Assembly: GCF_947331465.1 (NCBI RefSeq)
Contig: NZ_CAMZOK010000001.1
Location: forward strand, 1,674,001 to 1,738,000
Reading direction: 5' to 3'
Length of the DNA: 64,000 bases
From: Shimia sp. Alg240-R146
Lineage (GTDB): Bacteria; Pseudomonadota; Alphaproteobacteria; Rhodobacterales; Rhodobacteraceae
Below are positions 34,625 to 42,904 of the stretch, piece after piece. The position numbers and the translations under genes were made by a program. How positions within the stretch are numbered: position 1 is the stretch's first letter; each line of letters begins with the position of its first letter. Under the pieces are notes generated by a model that was not told the origin of the DNA, did not search any database, and saw nothing but the letters and a program-made list of their open reading frames with translations.

Positions 34625-34714
34625 GGAGACGTGGCCGAGTGGTCGAAGGCGCTCCCCTGCTAAGGGAGTATACCGGGAACGGTATCGAGGGTTCGAATCC
34701 CTTCGTCTCCGCCA
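34625..34714 (+). tRNA. tRNA-Ser (anticodon GCU)
   Basis: Acceptor arms GGAGACG (34625-34631) and CGTCTCC (34704-34710) pair perfectly, followed by discriminator G and encoded CCA. The anticodon loop CTGCTAA between CTCCC and GGGAG gives anticodon GCT; the long variable arm (type II tRNA) and T-arm GGTTCGAATCC are present. Reads AGC/AGU codons. Confidence 0.98.
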
Positions 34715-34775
34715 CTAGGCTTTGATTTTGTTAGAAAATCTTACCAGATGACTTCATGCCCGCCGAAAGCGAGGG

Positions 34776-35126
34776 TCATTGTTTTTTGGGCTTGAAGCGC
34801 CATTTGCGAAACGGCCCGACTTCCATGAAAGGGCAGTTATTTCCAGAATAATCAGTACGAACAACCGTGTCATTCGCGTCCACTTGCAAAATGCGCTTAC
34901 AATTTACGAGATTTCCAAAACCGTGGTTGTCATCGTGCCAAGTATATAGCTTACGGCCCGCGATTATTTTTTCCTCCGCAGGAAACCCCCATTGGTCGAT
35001 AGCTTGACCAAGATTTGCTCCGACCCACAACTGCATAATGCTGTCCATCAACTTGCCCGCGAAGGCTGGCGAGCTAAACCCAACAAAGCAAAAACAAACG
35101 GTCGCCAAACCGAATTTGGATTTCAA
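34776..35126 (-). CDS. Small secreted protein, unknown function
   Basis: 116 residues beginning MKSKFGLATVCFCFVGF, a signal peptide with expected cleavage after PAFA (about residue 22). The mature part has two cysteines (CKR..., NNCPF) and the segment LGQAIDQWGFPAEEK, reminiscent of SmpA/OmlA-like outer-membrane small proteins, but no family is certain. The start chosen is TTG 35126, because a perfect GGAGGG stands 7 nt before it and it gives the most typical signal peptide; ATG 35144 is in frame but overlaps that ribosome binding site. Codon use is A+T-richer than the surrounding core genes. Confidence 0.6.
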   Translation of the reverse strand: MKSKFGLATVCFCFVGFSSPAFAGKLMDSIMQLWVGANLGQAIDQWGFPAEEKIIAGRKLYTWHDDNHGFGNLVNCKRILQVDANDTVVRTDYSGNNCPFMEVGPFRKWRFKPKKQ

Positions 35127-35519
35127 TGAACTTCCCTCCAACATGCGAACACCAACCAATGTTAGGTGAATTGCGCACCCTACGGAAACGGCAAATGGAC
35201 GAACCAATTCCCTCGCGCGCGTAATGACCGAAAAAGGGGTAAGATTACGGCCTCGAAGACAAGGCTTGCCGCACTGGTGCTCTTAGTTGATGACACTGCT
35301 AATCAACATCATCTAACTATGGCTTAGATGTATATATGTCATCGATTTTGGGACGCAATTTTCGCGATTTTCGGAAACCGCGTCCCAAGCTCGATGCCGC
35401 TTGGGCAGGTTGAACGCTTGGCTTGGTCGGCTTTGTCACCGATTTTGCGACGGAGTGGGCGGCCCGCTTTCCGATGTCTCGATGCCAAAACAATGACTGC
35501 CCTTTGGTGATCGAGAAAT
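35127..35519. other. 393-nt stretch without a supported gene
   Basis: Short frames exist on both strands (up to 75 codons) but show no family pattern, ribosome binding site or codon bias. Composition is mixed. This appears to be the seam between the conserved tRNA-Ser region and the L-fucose operon; no repeat of the tRNA 3' end (attachment-site duplication) was found by eye. Confidence 0.35.
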
Positions 35520-36506
35520 TCAAATATGCGCTGGTTTGGAGTTTCGGAAAATCTCGCCAAACCCATCCGGTGGTGGTGTCTTGAGCGCCATCAAATTCCG
35601 CTTGAGTGTTGAGGCCTTCGCGGTTCCCATTAACACCGAAGCTGCCAGCTCGTGTTGGTGTGCAAAAAGTAGTGCAGCAGTTGCCAGTGGAATTTCGAGC
35701 GAACGCGCCGCCGCTTGAAGTCGAGTGACCTGAGAGCGAACTTCGGGACTCGCGGGTGCGTAATCATAGGTCGCATCTTGGGTTGGCCCAGTAGCCAAAA
35801 TGCCTGAATTGAATACGCCACCCAGAATAAGGCTGGTGTCTTGCTCGCGGCACATATCCGTCAGGCGGTCTTCTGCAGACCGATCCAAAAGCGTCAGGCG
35901 CCCAGCCAAGAGAATGACATCAATTCTTTCCTGAGCCATCACCTCAATGCACACTTCGTTTTCGTTGACACCAAGCCCAAACGCCCGAATGCGCCCTTTC
36001 TCTTTCAAGCGCACCAAACGCTCGTGTCCGCTGCCCAAAAAATCTTCCATATGTGCGTCATTGGCCGCGCCATGTGTGTAGCGCCCGAGGTCATGAACAA
36101 ATGCGATGTCAATCGTTGTGGTTCCCAATCGTTCCATGCTGGTTTCCAGAGACGCCTCAATCCCGTCTCCGGAATAATCGTAGCGGACGTCATTTGGCAG
36201 TGGCTCTAAAAACCCATCGGCCTGCGCCATCGGTTTCCCAGGGGACAGAACACGTCCCACTTTCGTGGACAGGACAAAGGCTTCCCGAGGTTTGGTGCTT
36301 AGCGCGCTACCTAGCCTCTGTTCCGAAAGCCCACGCCCGTAGTGGGGAGCGGTGTCAAAATATCGAATTCCCGCGTCCCAAGCCGCCGCAATCACATCTT
36401 GGACCTGCGTTTCAGGAACTGCCTGATATAGGTTGCCGATGCTGGCACACCCAAAAGAGACTTCGGTTACCCGCACATCTGTTTTGCCAATGGGATTTAG
36501 TTTCAT
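35520..36506 (-). CDS. Aldo/keto reductase, probable L-fucose (D-threo-aldose) 1-dehydrogenase
   Basis: Oxidises the sugar at C1 to the lactone with NAD(P). 328 residues in the AKR barrel; the catalytic tetrad is Asp51, Tyr56 (in DTAPHYGRGLSE), Lys82 (STKVGR) and His138 (FVHDLGR). DTAPHYGRGLSE and the PLPNDVRYDYSGDG insert are typical of the D-threo-aldose/L-fucose dehydrogenase branch. It is the last gene of the minus-strand fucose operon; the dehydratase stop is 88 nt upstream. Expected role: first step, L-fucose to L-fucono-lactone. Confidence 0.82.
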   Translation of the reverse strand: MKLNPIGKTDVRVTEVSFGCASIGNLYQAVPETQVQDVIAAAWDAGIRYFDTAPHYGRGLSEQRLGSALSTKPREAFVLSTKVGRVLSPGKPMAQADGFLEPLPNDVRYDYSGDGIEASLETSMERLGTTTIDIAFVHDLGRYTHGAANDAHMEDFLGSGHERLVRLKEKGRIRAFGLGVNENEVCIEVMAQERIDVILLAGRLTLLDRSAEDRLTDMCREQDTSLILGGVFNSGILATGPTQDATYDYAPASPEVRSQVTRLQAAARSLEIPLATAALLFAHQHELAASVLMGTAKASTLKRNLMALKTPPPDGFGEIFRNSKPAHI

Positions 36507-36594
36507 GAGACACCTTTGATTAGACAGGTTCGCGGGGCAGGCATTTTTAGATCACGGCACATTTCCGCATCGGGATCGGTTGGATGATAGGCGA

Positions 36595-37884
36595 TTACTC
36601 TGCAGCCAAGGAGGGTCGATGTTGATAGGACCGGATCGACTCAGGCTTCATCTCAATCGAAAACCCGGGGGCAGTGGGCGCCTGATAGGCACCATTTTGC
36701 ACGATGCAGGGATCCACAAAGTGTTCGTGGAGATGATCAACATATTCAATTCGGTTACTGTCTTTTTCGCCCGTCACCGCAACGTAGTCGATCATCGACA
36801 AGTGCTGCACATATTCGCATAGCCCAACGCCGCCCGCATGCGGCCAGACTGGCAATCCGAATTTGGCCGCCATCAGCTGTACAGCCAACACCTCATTAAG
36901 CCCGCCGAGGCGACAGGAATCGATTTGCACGAAATCAATCGCTTTGTGAGCGATGAACTGTTTGAACAGTATGCGGTTTTGGCACATTTCACCGGTCGCC
37001 ACCTTGATCGGGGCCACGCCATCACGGATTTTGCGATGCCCCAAAACGTCGTCAGGGCTGGTGGGTTCCTCGATAAACAGGGGCTTGGCGAAGGCAAGTT
37101 TTTTGACCCATTCAATCGCCTGATCCACTTCCCAAACTTGGTTCGCGTCGATCATGATGTTCATGTCGTCGCCCAGCTCTTCGCGTGCGATTGTGAGACG
37201 GCGAATGTCATCCTGCAGATCGCGCCCTACTTTGAATTTCGTGTGGGTAAATCCGGCCTCTCGCGCCTCTCGACACAGCCGCCGCAGTTTTTCGTCTGAA
37301 TAGCCCAACCAACCAGCAGAGGTGGTGTAACAAGGATATCCCTCAGCCCGCAATTTTGCGATGCGATCGAGTTTACCGGGTTCCGCCTTGCGCAGAATGT
37401 CCAGCGCTTCGTCTGGGGTTAGAACGTCGCTAATGTAGCGGAAATCAATCAGGGCGACGATTTCCTCAGGCGACATTTCCCCGACCAGTTGCCAGACGGG
37501 TTTACCCGCTTCTTTGGCCAAAAGATCCCAAACCGCATTCACGACGGCACCTGTCGCGAGGTGGATGGCACCTTTGTCCGGACCGATCCAGCGTAGTTGG
37601 CTGTCTCCGGTGACATGACGCCAGAACCGGCCCATGTCTTGCCGGATCCACTCAAGGTCCACGCCCACCAAAAGATGTTGCATGGCATTGATGGCTGCAA
37701 CACAGATGTCGTTGCCGCGCCCGATTGTGAACGTAAGACCGTGACCTTGGTGCGCGCCGTCGGTCTCAAGCACAACATATGCCGCAGAGTAGTCGGGATC
37801 GGGGTTCATAGCATCCGACCCATCGAGGGAATCCGATGTCGGGAACCGCAGATCGTGGGTTCGCAGGGCGGTGATTTGAACCAT
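36595..37884 (-). CDS. L-fuconate dehydratase
   Basis: Converts L-fuconate to 2-keto-3-deoxy-L-fuconate. 429 residues, enolase superfamily, FucD-type throughout. The active site can be placed: Lys216/Lys218 in KFKVG, metal ligands Asp246, Glu272 and Glu299, and His349 in PHAGG; each is two residues below the Xanthomonas FucD numbering, so alignment is nearly gap-free. The unusual YTTSAGWLGY before the KxK motif and the GEKDSNRIEYVDHLHEHF C-terminal lid are also FucD traits. Its ATG overlaps the hydrolase stop by one nucleotide. Confidence 0.93.
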   Translation of the reverse strand: MVQITALRTHDLRFPTSDSLDGSDAMNPDPDYSAAYVVLETDGAHQGHGLTFTIGRGNDICVAAINAMQHLLVGVDLEWIRQDMGRFWRHVTGDSQLRWIGPDKGAIHLATGAVVNAVWDLLAKEAGKPVWQLVGEMSPEEIVALIDFRYISDVLTPDEALDILRKAEPGKLDRIAKLRAEGYPCYTTSAGWLGYSDEKLRRLCREAREAGFTHTKFKVGRDLQDDIRRLTIAREELGDDMNIMIDANQVWEVDQAIEWVKKLAFAKPLFIEEPTSPDDVLGHRKIRDGVAPIKVATGEMCQNRILFKQFIAHKAIDFVQIDSCRLGGLNEVLAVQLMAAKFGLPVWPHAGGVGLCEYVQHLSMIDYVAVTGEKDSNRIEYVDHLHEHFVDPCIVQNGAYQAPTAPGFSIEMKPESIRSYQHRPSLAAE

Positions 37885-38726
37885 CAGCCCGCCACCACTG
37901 TCTGTGTTTGAACCCCCAACCCTTCGATGCCCAATTCCATTTTGTCCCCGGGTTTGAGGTAGGTTTCAGGGCTTTGCCCCATGCCAACGCCGGGAGGCGT
38001 GCCGGTAGAGATCACGTCTCCGGGCTGTAGGCTCATGAATTGTGAGAGATGCGAGATCACGGTGGCGACGTCAAAGTGCATCGTGTTGGTGGCGCCGTTT
38101 TGATAGCGGTGGCCATTTACCTCAAGATACATCGCCAAGTTCTGCGGATCTGCCACCTCGTCGCGGGTCACCAACCAAGGGCCAATTGGACCAAAGGTGT
38201 CGCAGGATTTGCCTTTGACCCATTGACCAGAACGATGCAGCTGGAAGTCGCGCTCGGAGAGGTCGTTGACGACGCAGTAGCCTGCGACATGATCCAATGC
38301 GTCTTCTTTGCTGACGTATTTGGTCTGTTTGCCAATCACCACGCCCAATTCGACCTCCCAGTCGGATTTGACCGAATTTCGTGGAATTTCGACGTCGTCG
38401 TTGGGACCGCAAATGGCGGAGGTCGCCTTGAAAAAGATCACCGGCTCTTCCGGGAGAGCCATGCCAGATTCAGCGGCGTGGTCCGCGTAGTTCAATCCGA
38501 TGCAAATGAATTTTCCGACCTGCCCAACACAGGCCCCGATACGGGGATTGCCGGAGACCAAAGGCAAGCTGGTTGGATCCAACGCGCGCAATTGCTTCAG
38601 AACGTCATCGCCCAGTGCGTCACCGGACAGATCGGCAACTTCGGCCGAAAGGTCACGGATGTTTCCGTCTGTATCCAGAAGGCCAGGCTTCTCTGCCCCC
38701 AATGGGCCAAATCGCAACAGTTTCAT
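37884..38726 (-). CDS. FAH-family hydrolase, probable 2,4-diketo-3-deoxy-L-fuconate hydrolase
   Basis: Cleaves 2,4-diketo-3-deoxy-L-fuconate to pyruvate and L-lactate in the non-phosphorylated pathway. 280 residues. The metal ligands of the fumarylacetoacetase family are visible: Glu124 and Glu126 in WEVELGVVIG and Asp155 in VVNDLSERD; ISTGTPPGVGMG near the C-terminus is a further hallmark. FAH proteins have many substrates, so the specific call depends on the operon: it sits between the SDR dehydrogenase and L-fuconate dehydratase, the arrangement of characterised L-fucose loci. Confidence 0.85.
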   Translation of the reverse strand: MKLLRFGPLGAEKPGLLDTDGNIRDLSAEVADLSGDALGDDVLKQLRALDPTSLPLVSGNPRIGACVGQVGKFICIGLNYADHAAESGMALPEEPVIFFKATSAICGPNDDVEIPRNSVKSDWEVELGVVIGKQTKYVSKEDALDHVAGYCVVNDLSERDFQLHRSGQWVKGKSCDTFGPIGPWLVTRDEVADPQNLAMYLEVNGHRYQNGATNTMHFDVATVISHLSQFMSLQPGDVISTGTPPGVGMGQSPETYLKPGDKMELGIEGLGVQTQTVVAG

Positions 38727-38744
38727 TTCTTGTTCTCCTTGAAT

Positions 38745-39497
38745 TCAAATGGTCCAGCCGCCATCGATGGCGAGGGCCTGTCCTGTGGTGAAAGCGCTGT
38801 CATCGGACGCCAAATATAGCGCCAATGCCGCGATTTCCTCGGGTGTTCCGATCCGCCCCATGGGTTGGCGCGCGATAAAGTCTTTTAGTGCAGTTTCATA
38901 GTCACCGGTGGCCCGTAATCTGTCGTGCATCGAAGGGCTGTCCACAGTGCCTGGGCAAATCGCGTTACACCGCACGCCCTTGGTGATGTAGTCGGCCGCC
39001 ACCGCTTTGGTCAGTCCGATCACGGCCGCCTTGGATGCGCCATAGGCAAAGCGATTGGGCACGCCGAGCATGGAAGACGCCACCGAAGAAATGTTGATGA
39101 TCGAGCCGCCACCATTTTCCAGCATCGCCGGCAAGGTTAGCTTGATCAGCCGATACATGGATTTCACGTTGAGCTCGAAACTGAAGTCCCAATCCTTCTC
39201 GGAACACTCCAAGATATCTCCGTGGGCGACATATCCTGCGCAGTTGAACAAGACATCCAACGCCGGCAGATCCGCGACCGCCGCGGAGACCGCTGCCCCG
39301 TCAGTGACGTCCAACTTGTAAGGGGTGATCCCCTTGATTTCCGAGAGCTCTGCAAGTGCATCGTCATTGATATCACTTGCAATGACCTTGCCCCCCTTTG
39401 CTGCAAAGAGCTCGGCAGTGGCGCGCCCGATGCCTTGACCGGCTGCAGTGATCAATATGGTTTTTCCGGCCAGTCGGCCTTGTGTTTCAGTCATCAT
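38745..39497 (-). CDS. SDR dehydrogenase, probable 2-keto-3-deoxy-L-fuconate 4-dehydrogenase
   Basis: NAD-dependent oxidation of 2-keto-3-deoxy-L-fuconate at C4. 250 residues; classical SDR: cofactor loop TAAGQGIG at 17-24, acidic residue Asp42 at the end of strand 2 (NAD preference), NCAG at 85-88, catalytic Ser138, Tyr152 and Lys156 (YGASK), C-terminal GGWTI. It follows the mutarotase by 1 nt and precedes the FAH hydrolase. The ATG may be the first or the second of two tandem ATGs. Confidence 0.87.
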   Translation of the reverse strand: MMTETQGRLAGKTILITAAGQGIGRATAELFAAKGGKVIASDINDDALAELSEIKGITPYKLDVTDGAAVSAAVADLPALDVLFNCAGYVAHGDILECSEKDWDFSFELNVKSMYRLIKLTLPAMLENGGGSIINISSVASSMLGVPNRFAYGASKAAVIGLTKAVAADYITKGVRCNAICPGTVDSPSMHDRLRATGDYETALKDFIARQPMGRIGTPEEIAALALYLASDDSAFTTGQALAIDGGWTI

Positions 39498-39498
39498 C

Positions 39499-39831
39499 TC
39501 AATCCGTGTGAAAAACTTCTTCCATCATCGCCCACTGCTCGCCATCGGCGCGCGAGGCGAGTGGAGATTGGCAAGGGTCCGTGTAGGTCCACCATTCCTG
39601 AGTGCGCGGATCTGTGGCCATTTTCGCCATATCTGAGGCAAAATCGCTGCCGTGATACTCCCAGTAACCGAAAAGGATGTTTTCCGGTTCGCGCAGAAAG
39701 ATTGTGTAGTTGCGAATGCCGCTGGCTTTTATTTTGGCCAAGACATCAGGCCAGACAGCCGCGTGCAGGCGTTTGTATTCGGCGATCATCTCGGGCTTCA
39801 CCGCGATCACCATACCCATACGTTGCATCAT
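39499..39831 (-). CDS. L-rhamnose/L-fucose mutarotase (RhaM family)
   Basis: Interconverts the alpha and beta anomers of a 6-deoxy-sugar after uptake. 110 residues, one ferredoxin-like domain; EYKRLHAAVWPDV at 18-30 carries the catalytic His23, NYTIFL and GYWEYHGSD contain the substrate-binding tyrosines, and DPCQSPL the C-terminal loop. The family is named for rhamnose, but the operon points to L-fucose. It overlaps the MR/MLE enzyme gene by 4 nt. Confidence 0.88.
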   Translation of the reverse strand: MMQRMGMVIAVKPEMIAEYKRLHAAVWPDVLAKIKASGIRNYTIFLREPENILFGYWEYHGSDFASDMAKMATDPRTQEWWTYTDPCQSPLASRADGEQWAMMEEVFHTD

Positions 39832-40937
39832 GCGTGTTCCTTGATCGTGATCGGACTTGCTAGTGCATCAAGGCGCGCCCAATCCCACTTGATGCCAAGG
39901 CCGGGAACGTCGCTGACATGGGCCACACCGTCTTCGATCCGCATACCCTCTTCGGTGATGCCATCAAGTTGCGGGATGTACTCCAGCCACTTGGCATTCG
40001 GGATGGCGCAGACCAACGGCAGGTGCAGCTCCATCAGGAAGTGTGGACAGACCATAACGTTGAAGGCTTCCGCCATATGCGCCACCTTGAGCCAGGGTGT
40101 GATACCGCCGATCCTTGCCACATCAACCTGTACGATCGAAGCCGCACCGGCCTGCAAATAGTCCTTGAATTGGCTGAGGGAATACATGCTTTCACCCACG
40201 GCAATCGGCACAGACGTACTCCGCGCCAGTTGGGTGTGGGCGGCAACATCATCTGCGGGCAACGGTTCTTCGAACCAGCCGATGCCAAGCTCTTCGAGCA
40301 TAGGGGCGCGCCGGATTGCCTCGGAAAGAGTGAAGCCCTGATTGCCGTCCGTGAAGATTTCGTAGCCGGGTCCAACCGCCTCACGCACCGCCGAAAGGCG
40401 CGCTGCATCTTCGGAAATATGGGGACGGCCAATCTTGATTTTGGATCCCTTAAAGCCCGCATCCTGCATTTCCAAAGCGTCATCGACCAAAGCCTCGGGG
40501 CTAAGATGTAGCCAGCCGCCTTCTGTGGAATAAAGCGGGATTTTGTCTCGGCTACCACCTGCGGCCTTCCAAAGTGGCAATCCTTGCTTGCGGCACTTCA
40601 AGTCCCAGAGTGCGGTGTCGATTGCCGCCAACGCAAGGGATGTGATTGCGCCCACCGCTGTGGCGTGGGTGACAAACAAAAGATCGCGCCAAATACCATC
40701 GATCCGGTCTGGATCCTGACCGATCAGGCGAGGTGCAAGCGTGTGTTCCAGCAGCGCCATAACAGACGGACCACCTGTACCAATGGTGTAGCTGTAACCC
40801 GTCCCGACGGCGCCGTCGCTGTCATAGATGGTCAGTATCGGTGTTTCTTGAGAGACAAAGGTTTGGATCGCGTCAATCCGCTCCACTTTGGGAACCAGAT
40901 CGACCATCCGCAACTCTACGTGGGTAATGACTGACAT
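39828..40937 (-). CDS. Mandelate racemase/muconate-lactonising-type enzyme (enolase superfamily), sugar-acid dehydratase-like
   Basis: 369 residues with the full superfamily active site: Lys166/Lys168 (KIKIG), metal ligands Asp197, Glu223 and Glu249, and His299 in CPHFLMELH. This is clearly not a second FucD: it lacks the FucD lid and has the shorter MR-type capping domain. It may be a dehydratase or epimerase for another acid sugar imported by the same ABC transporter (for example L-rhamnonate, D-arabinonate or L-galactonate). It lies at the head of the catabolic part of the operon, 4 nt behind the ATPase gene. Confidence 0.85.
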   Translation of the reverse strand: MSVITHVELRMVDLVPKVERIDAIQTFVSQETPILTIYDSDGAVGTGYSYTIGTGGPSVMALLEHTLAPRLIGQDPDRIDGIWRDLLFVTHATAVGAITSLALAAIDTALWDLKCRKQGLPLWKAAGGSRDKIPLYSTEGGWLHLSPEALVDDALEMQDAGFKGSKIKIGRPHISEDAARLSAVREAVGPGYEIFTDGNQGFTLSEAIRRAPMLEELGIGWFEEPLPADDVAAHTQLARSTSVPIAVGESMYSLSQFKDYLQAGAASIVQVDVARIGGITPWLKVAHMAEAFNVMVCPHFLMELHLPLVCAIPNAKWLEYIPQLDGITEEGMRIEDGVAHVSDVPGLGIKWDWARLDALASPITIKEHA

Positions 40938-40941
40938 TTAC

Positions 40942-42030
40942 TCACCTCCGAATAGCGTGCCCGGACTGGGCATCAAAAACATGACATTTGTCCAGCATCA
41001 GGCGGAAATTCATTTTCTCACCCGGACGTACAGGACGCGGGTTGAACATTTTGCCCTGCACTTCGACACCGGCCATGTTGGTAAACAGAAGCGTTTCAGT
41101 GCCCAGTGGTTCCGTGAGTGTGACCGCAAGATCAAGTTCATAAACCGCGCCGTCTTCGTCGACGGCATGGCCGGCTGGCATCAGGTTGTCTGCCCGAAAC
41201 CCGAACTTAATGGCTTGCCCCTCACTAAGCCGCCCTGCAGTGGTGGGCACGGGCAAAGTCACGCCACCGTCCAGCACGATCTGGCCGTCCTCAACAACCC
41301 CGTCAACTAGGTTCATAGGTGGCGAGCCAATGAAGGTCGCGACGAACGTATCAACCGGTGCGTTGAACAATTCCAGCGGGGTGCCAACTTGAACGATGTG
41401 ACCGTCCCGCATCAACACAATCCGATCTGCCAGCGTCATGGCCTCGATTTGGTCGTGCGTCACATAGATGATCGTGCTTTCGACCTTCTGGTGCAGCTTT
41501 TTGATTTCGACCCGCATCTGCGTGCGCAGCTTTGCGTCCAAGTTAGACAAAGGCTCATCAAACAAGAACACATCGGGGTGGCGCACAATCGCACGGCCCA
41601 TGGCGACGCGTTGGCGTTGACCACCGGAGAGGGCTGCGGGTTTGCGGTCCATCAACTCATCCAAGCCGAGGATCTGCGCGGCCTCGTTTACCGCCTCGGT
41701 GATTTCGGCCCCGGGCCGTTTGGCGATCTTCAAACTAAACCCGAGGTTTTCACGGACTGTCATGTGCGGGTAGAGCGCATAGTTCTGGAACACCATTGAA
41801 ATATTGCGCTCGCGGGGCGGCAGGTCATTCACCACCCGACCTCCGATGGAAACTTCACCACCCGAGATATCCTCAAGCCCTGCAATCATCCGCAGGGTCG
41901 TGGACTTGCCGCAGCCCGACGGCCCGACCAGCACGACGAACTCGCCGTCCTGAATATCAAGGTCAATTCCGTGCACCGCCTGAAGCGCGCCGTACTTTTT
42001 TACAACATTGGAAAGGGTTACTTCGGTCAT
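40942..42030 (-). CDS. Sugar ABC transporter ATPase (UgpC/MsmK type)
   Basis: Energises the importer encoded just upstream. 362 residues: Walker A GPSGCGKST at 36-44, Q-loop FQNYALYPHM, signature LSGGQ at 134-138, Walker B FLFDEP, H-loop YVTHDQIEAM, and a C-terminal MalK-type TOBE domain (about 240-362). The start is ATG 42030; an open extension to 42318 overlaps the permease gene and is not credible. It belongs to the L-fucose operon. Confidence 0.93.
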   Translation of the reverse strand: MTEVTLSNVVKKYGALQAVHGIDLDIQDGEFVVLVGPSGCGKSTTLRMIAGLEDISGGEVSIGGRVVNDLPPRERNISMVFQNYALYPHMTVRENLGFSLKIAKRPGAEITEAVNEAAQILGLDELMDRKPAALSGGQRQRVAMGRAIVRHPDVFLFDEPLSNLDAKLRTQMRVEIKKLHQKVESTIIYVTHDQIEAMTLADRIVLMRDGHIVQVGTPLELFNAPVDTFVATFIGSPPMNLVDGVVEDGQIVLDGGVTLPVPTTAGRLSEGQAIKFGFRADNLMPAGHAVDEDGAVYELDLAVTLTEPLGTETLLFTNMAGVEVQGKMFNPRPVRPGEKMNFRLMLDKCHVFDAQSGHAIRR

Positions 42031-42035
42031 TTCGG

Positions 42036-42899
42036 TTATCCTTTGACGCCGCCGAAAGTCAGGCCGGCGATCAAGTGTTTTTGCACGATAAAGGTGAGGA
42101 TCAGGGCAGGGACGATCATCAAAACCGCCAAGGCACACATGCCGCCCCAGTTGATTGTGAATTCTGCCGTAAAGTCGAGCAGGCCTACGGGCATGGTCTT
42201 GGAGCCGACCGAGCGGGTCAGTTGCGATGCCAATGCAAATTCGTTCCAAGACGTCAGGAAGGCAAAGATGCCTGCCGAAGCGACACCAGAGCGCGCCACA
42301 GGGAATTCCACCTTCCAAAACGCCTGCCAGCGGGTGCAGCCGTCTATTTCAGCGGCTTCGTGCAATTCTTTTGGGATCTGCCTGAAGAACCCGTCCGTTA
42401 GCCAAATGGTGAAAGGCACGTTCATCGCCACGTAGGCCAGGATCAGGCCGAAGTGCGTGTCGATGATGCCGACCTTTGCAAAGACGATGAACAAGGGCAG
42501 CGAAAGCGCCACACCGGGCACTGCCCGAAAGAGCATAAGCCCGACAAAATAGCTGTTTTTGCCCCAGAAACGGTACCGCGCAAAGGCGTACCCACCTGAC
42601 ATCCCGATCAGAATTGCGATGAATGTCGACGTCACCGACACGATCAGGGAGTTCCTGAAGTAACTGAAGACCGGAACGCCACCTTCGCCCGCGCCAGCGA
42701 ACATGGCGCGGTAGTGGTCCAGAGTGAAGCTGGGCACCCAAACGGGCGGTTTTGCCATGATCTCTACCGTGGGACGGAAGGAGTTCAGGACAATCCACAG
42801 CCCCGGCACACAGATGACCAACATGGTTAGGAACAGGCCGATGAAGTGCGCTGTCTTGAGCAGGCGGCGGCGATTGCGATGTGCTTGATTACGATCCAT
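42036..42899 (-). CDS. Carbohydrate ABC transporter permease (MalG type)
   Basis: 287 residues with about six helices. The EAA loop reads ELHEAAEIDGCTRWQAF, where it contacts the ATPase; FFRQIP precedes it. MalG-type C-terminus (HLIAGLTFGGVKG). Start ATG 42899. It follows the first permease by 5 nt and precedes the ATPase by 5 nt. Confidence 0.92.
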   Translation of the reverse strand: MDRNQAHRNRRRLLKTAHFIGLFLTMLVICVPGLWIVLNSFRPTVEIMAKPPVWVPSFTLDHYRAMFAGAGEGGVPVFSYFRNSLIVSVTSTFIAILIGMSGGYAFARYRFWGKNSYFVGLMLFRAVPGVALSLPLFIVFAKVGIIDTHFGLILAYVAMNVPFTIWLTDGFFRQIPKELHEAAEIDGCTRWQAFWKVEFPVARSGVASAGIFAFLTSWNEFALASQLTRSVGSKTMPVGLLDFTAEFTINWGGMCALAVLMIVPALILTFIVQKHLIAGLTFGGVKG

Positions 42900-42904
42900 G
42901 TGAC

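Noticed and set aside
34625-35519. Integration at the tRNA-Ser gene
   Set aside because: No integrase gene and no repeat of the tRNA 3' end were seen within the following sequence.
35317-35523. Short frames (60-75 codons) on both strands between the secreted protein and the aldo/keto reductase
   Set aside because: No ribosome binding site, no codon bias and no family pattern; left as unassigned spacer.
42031-42318. N-terminal extension of the fucose ATPase to 42318
   Set aside because: It overlaps the permease gene in another frame and lacks similarity to any ABC domain; ATG 42030 gives the normal start.
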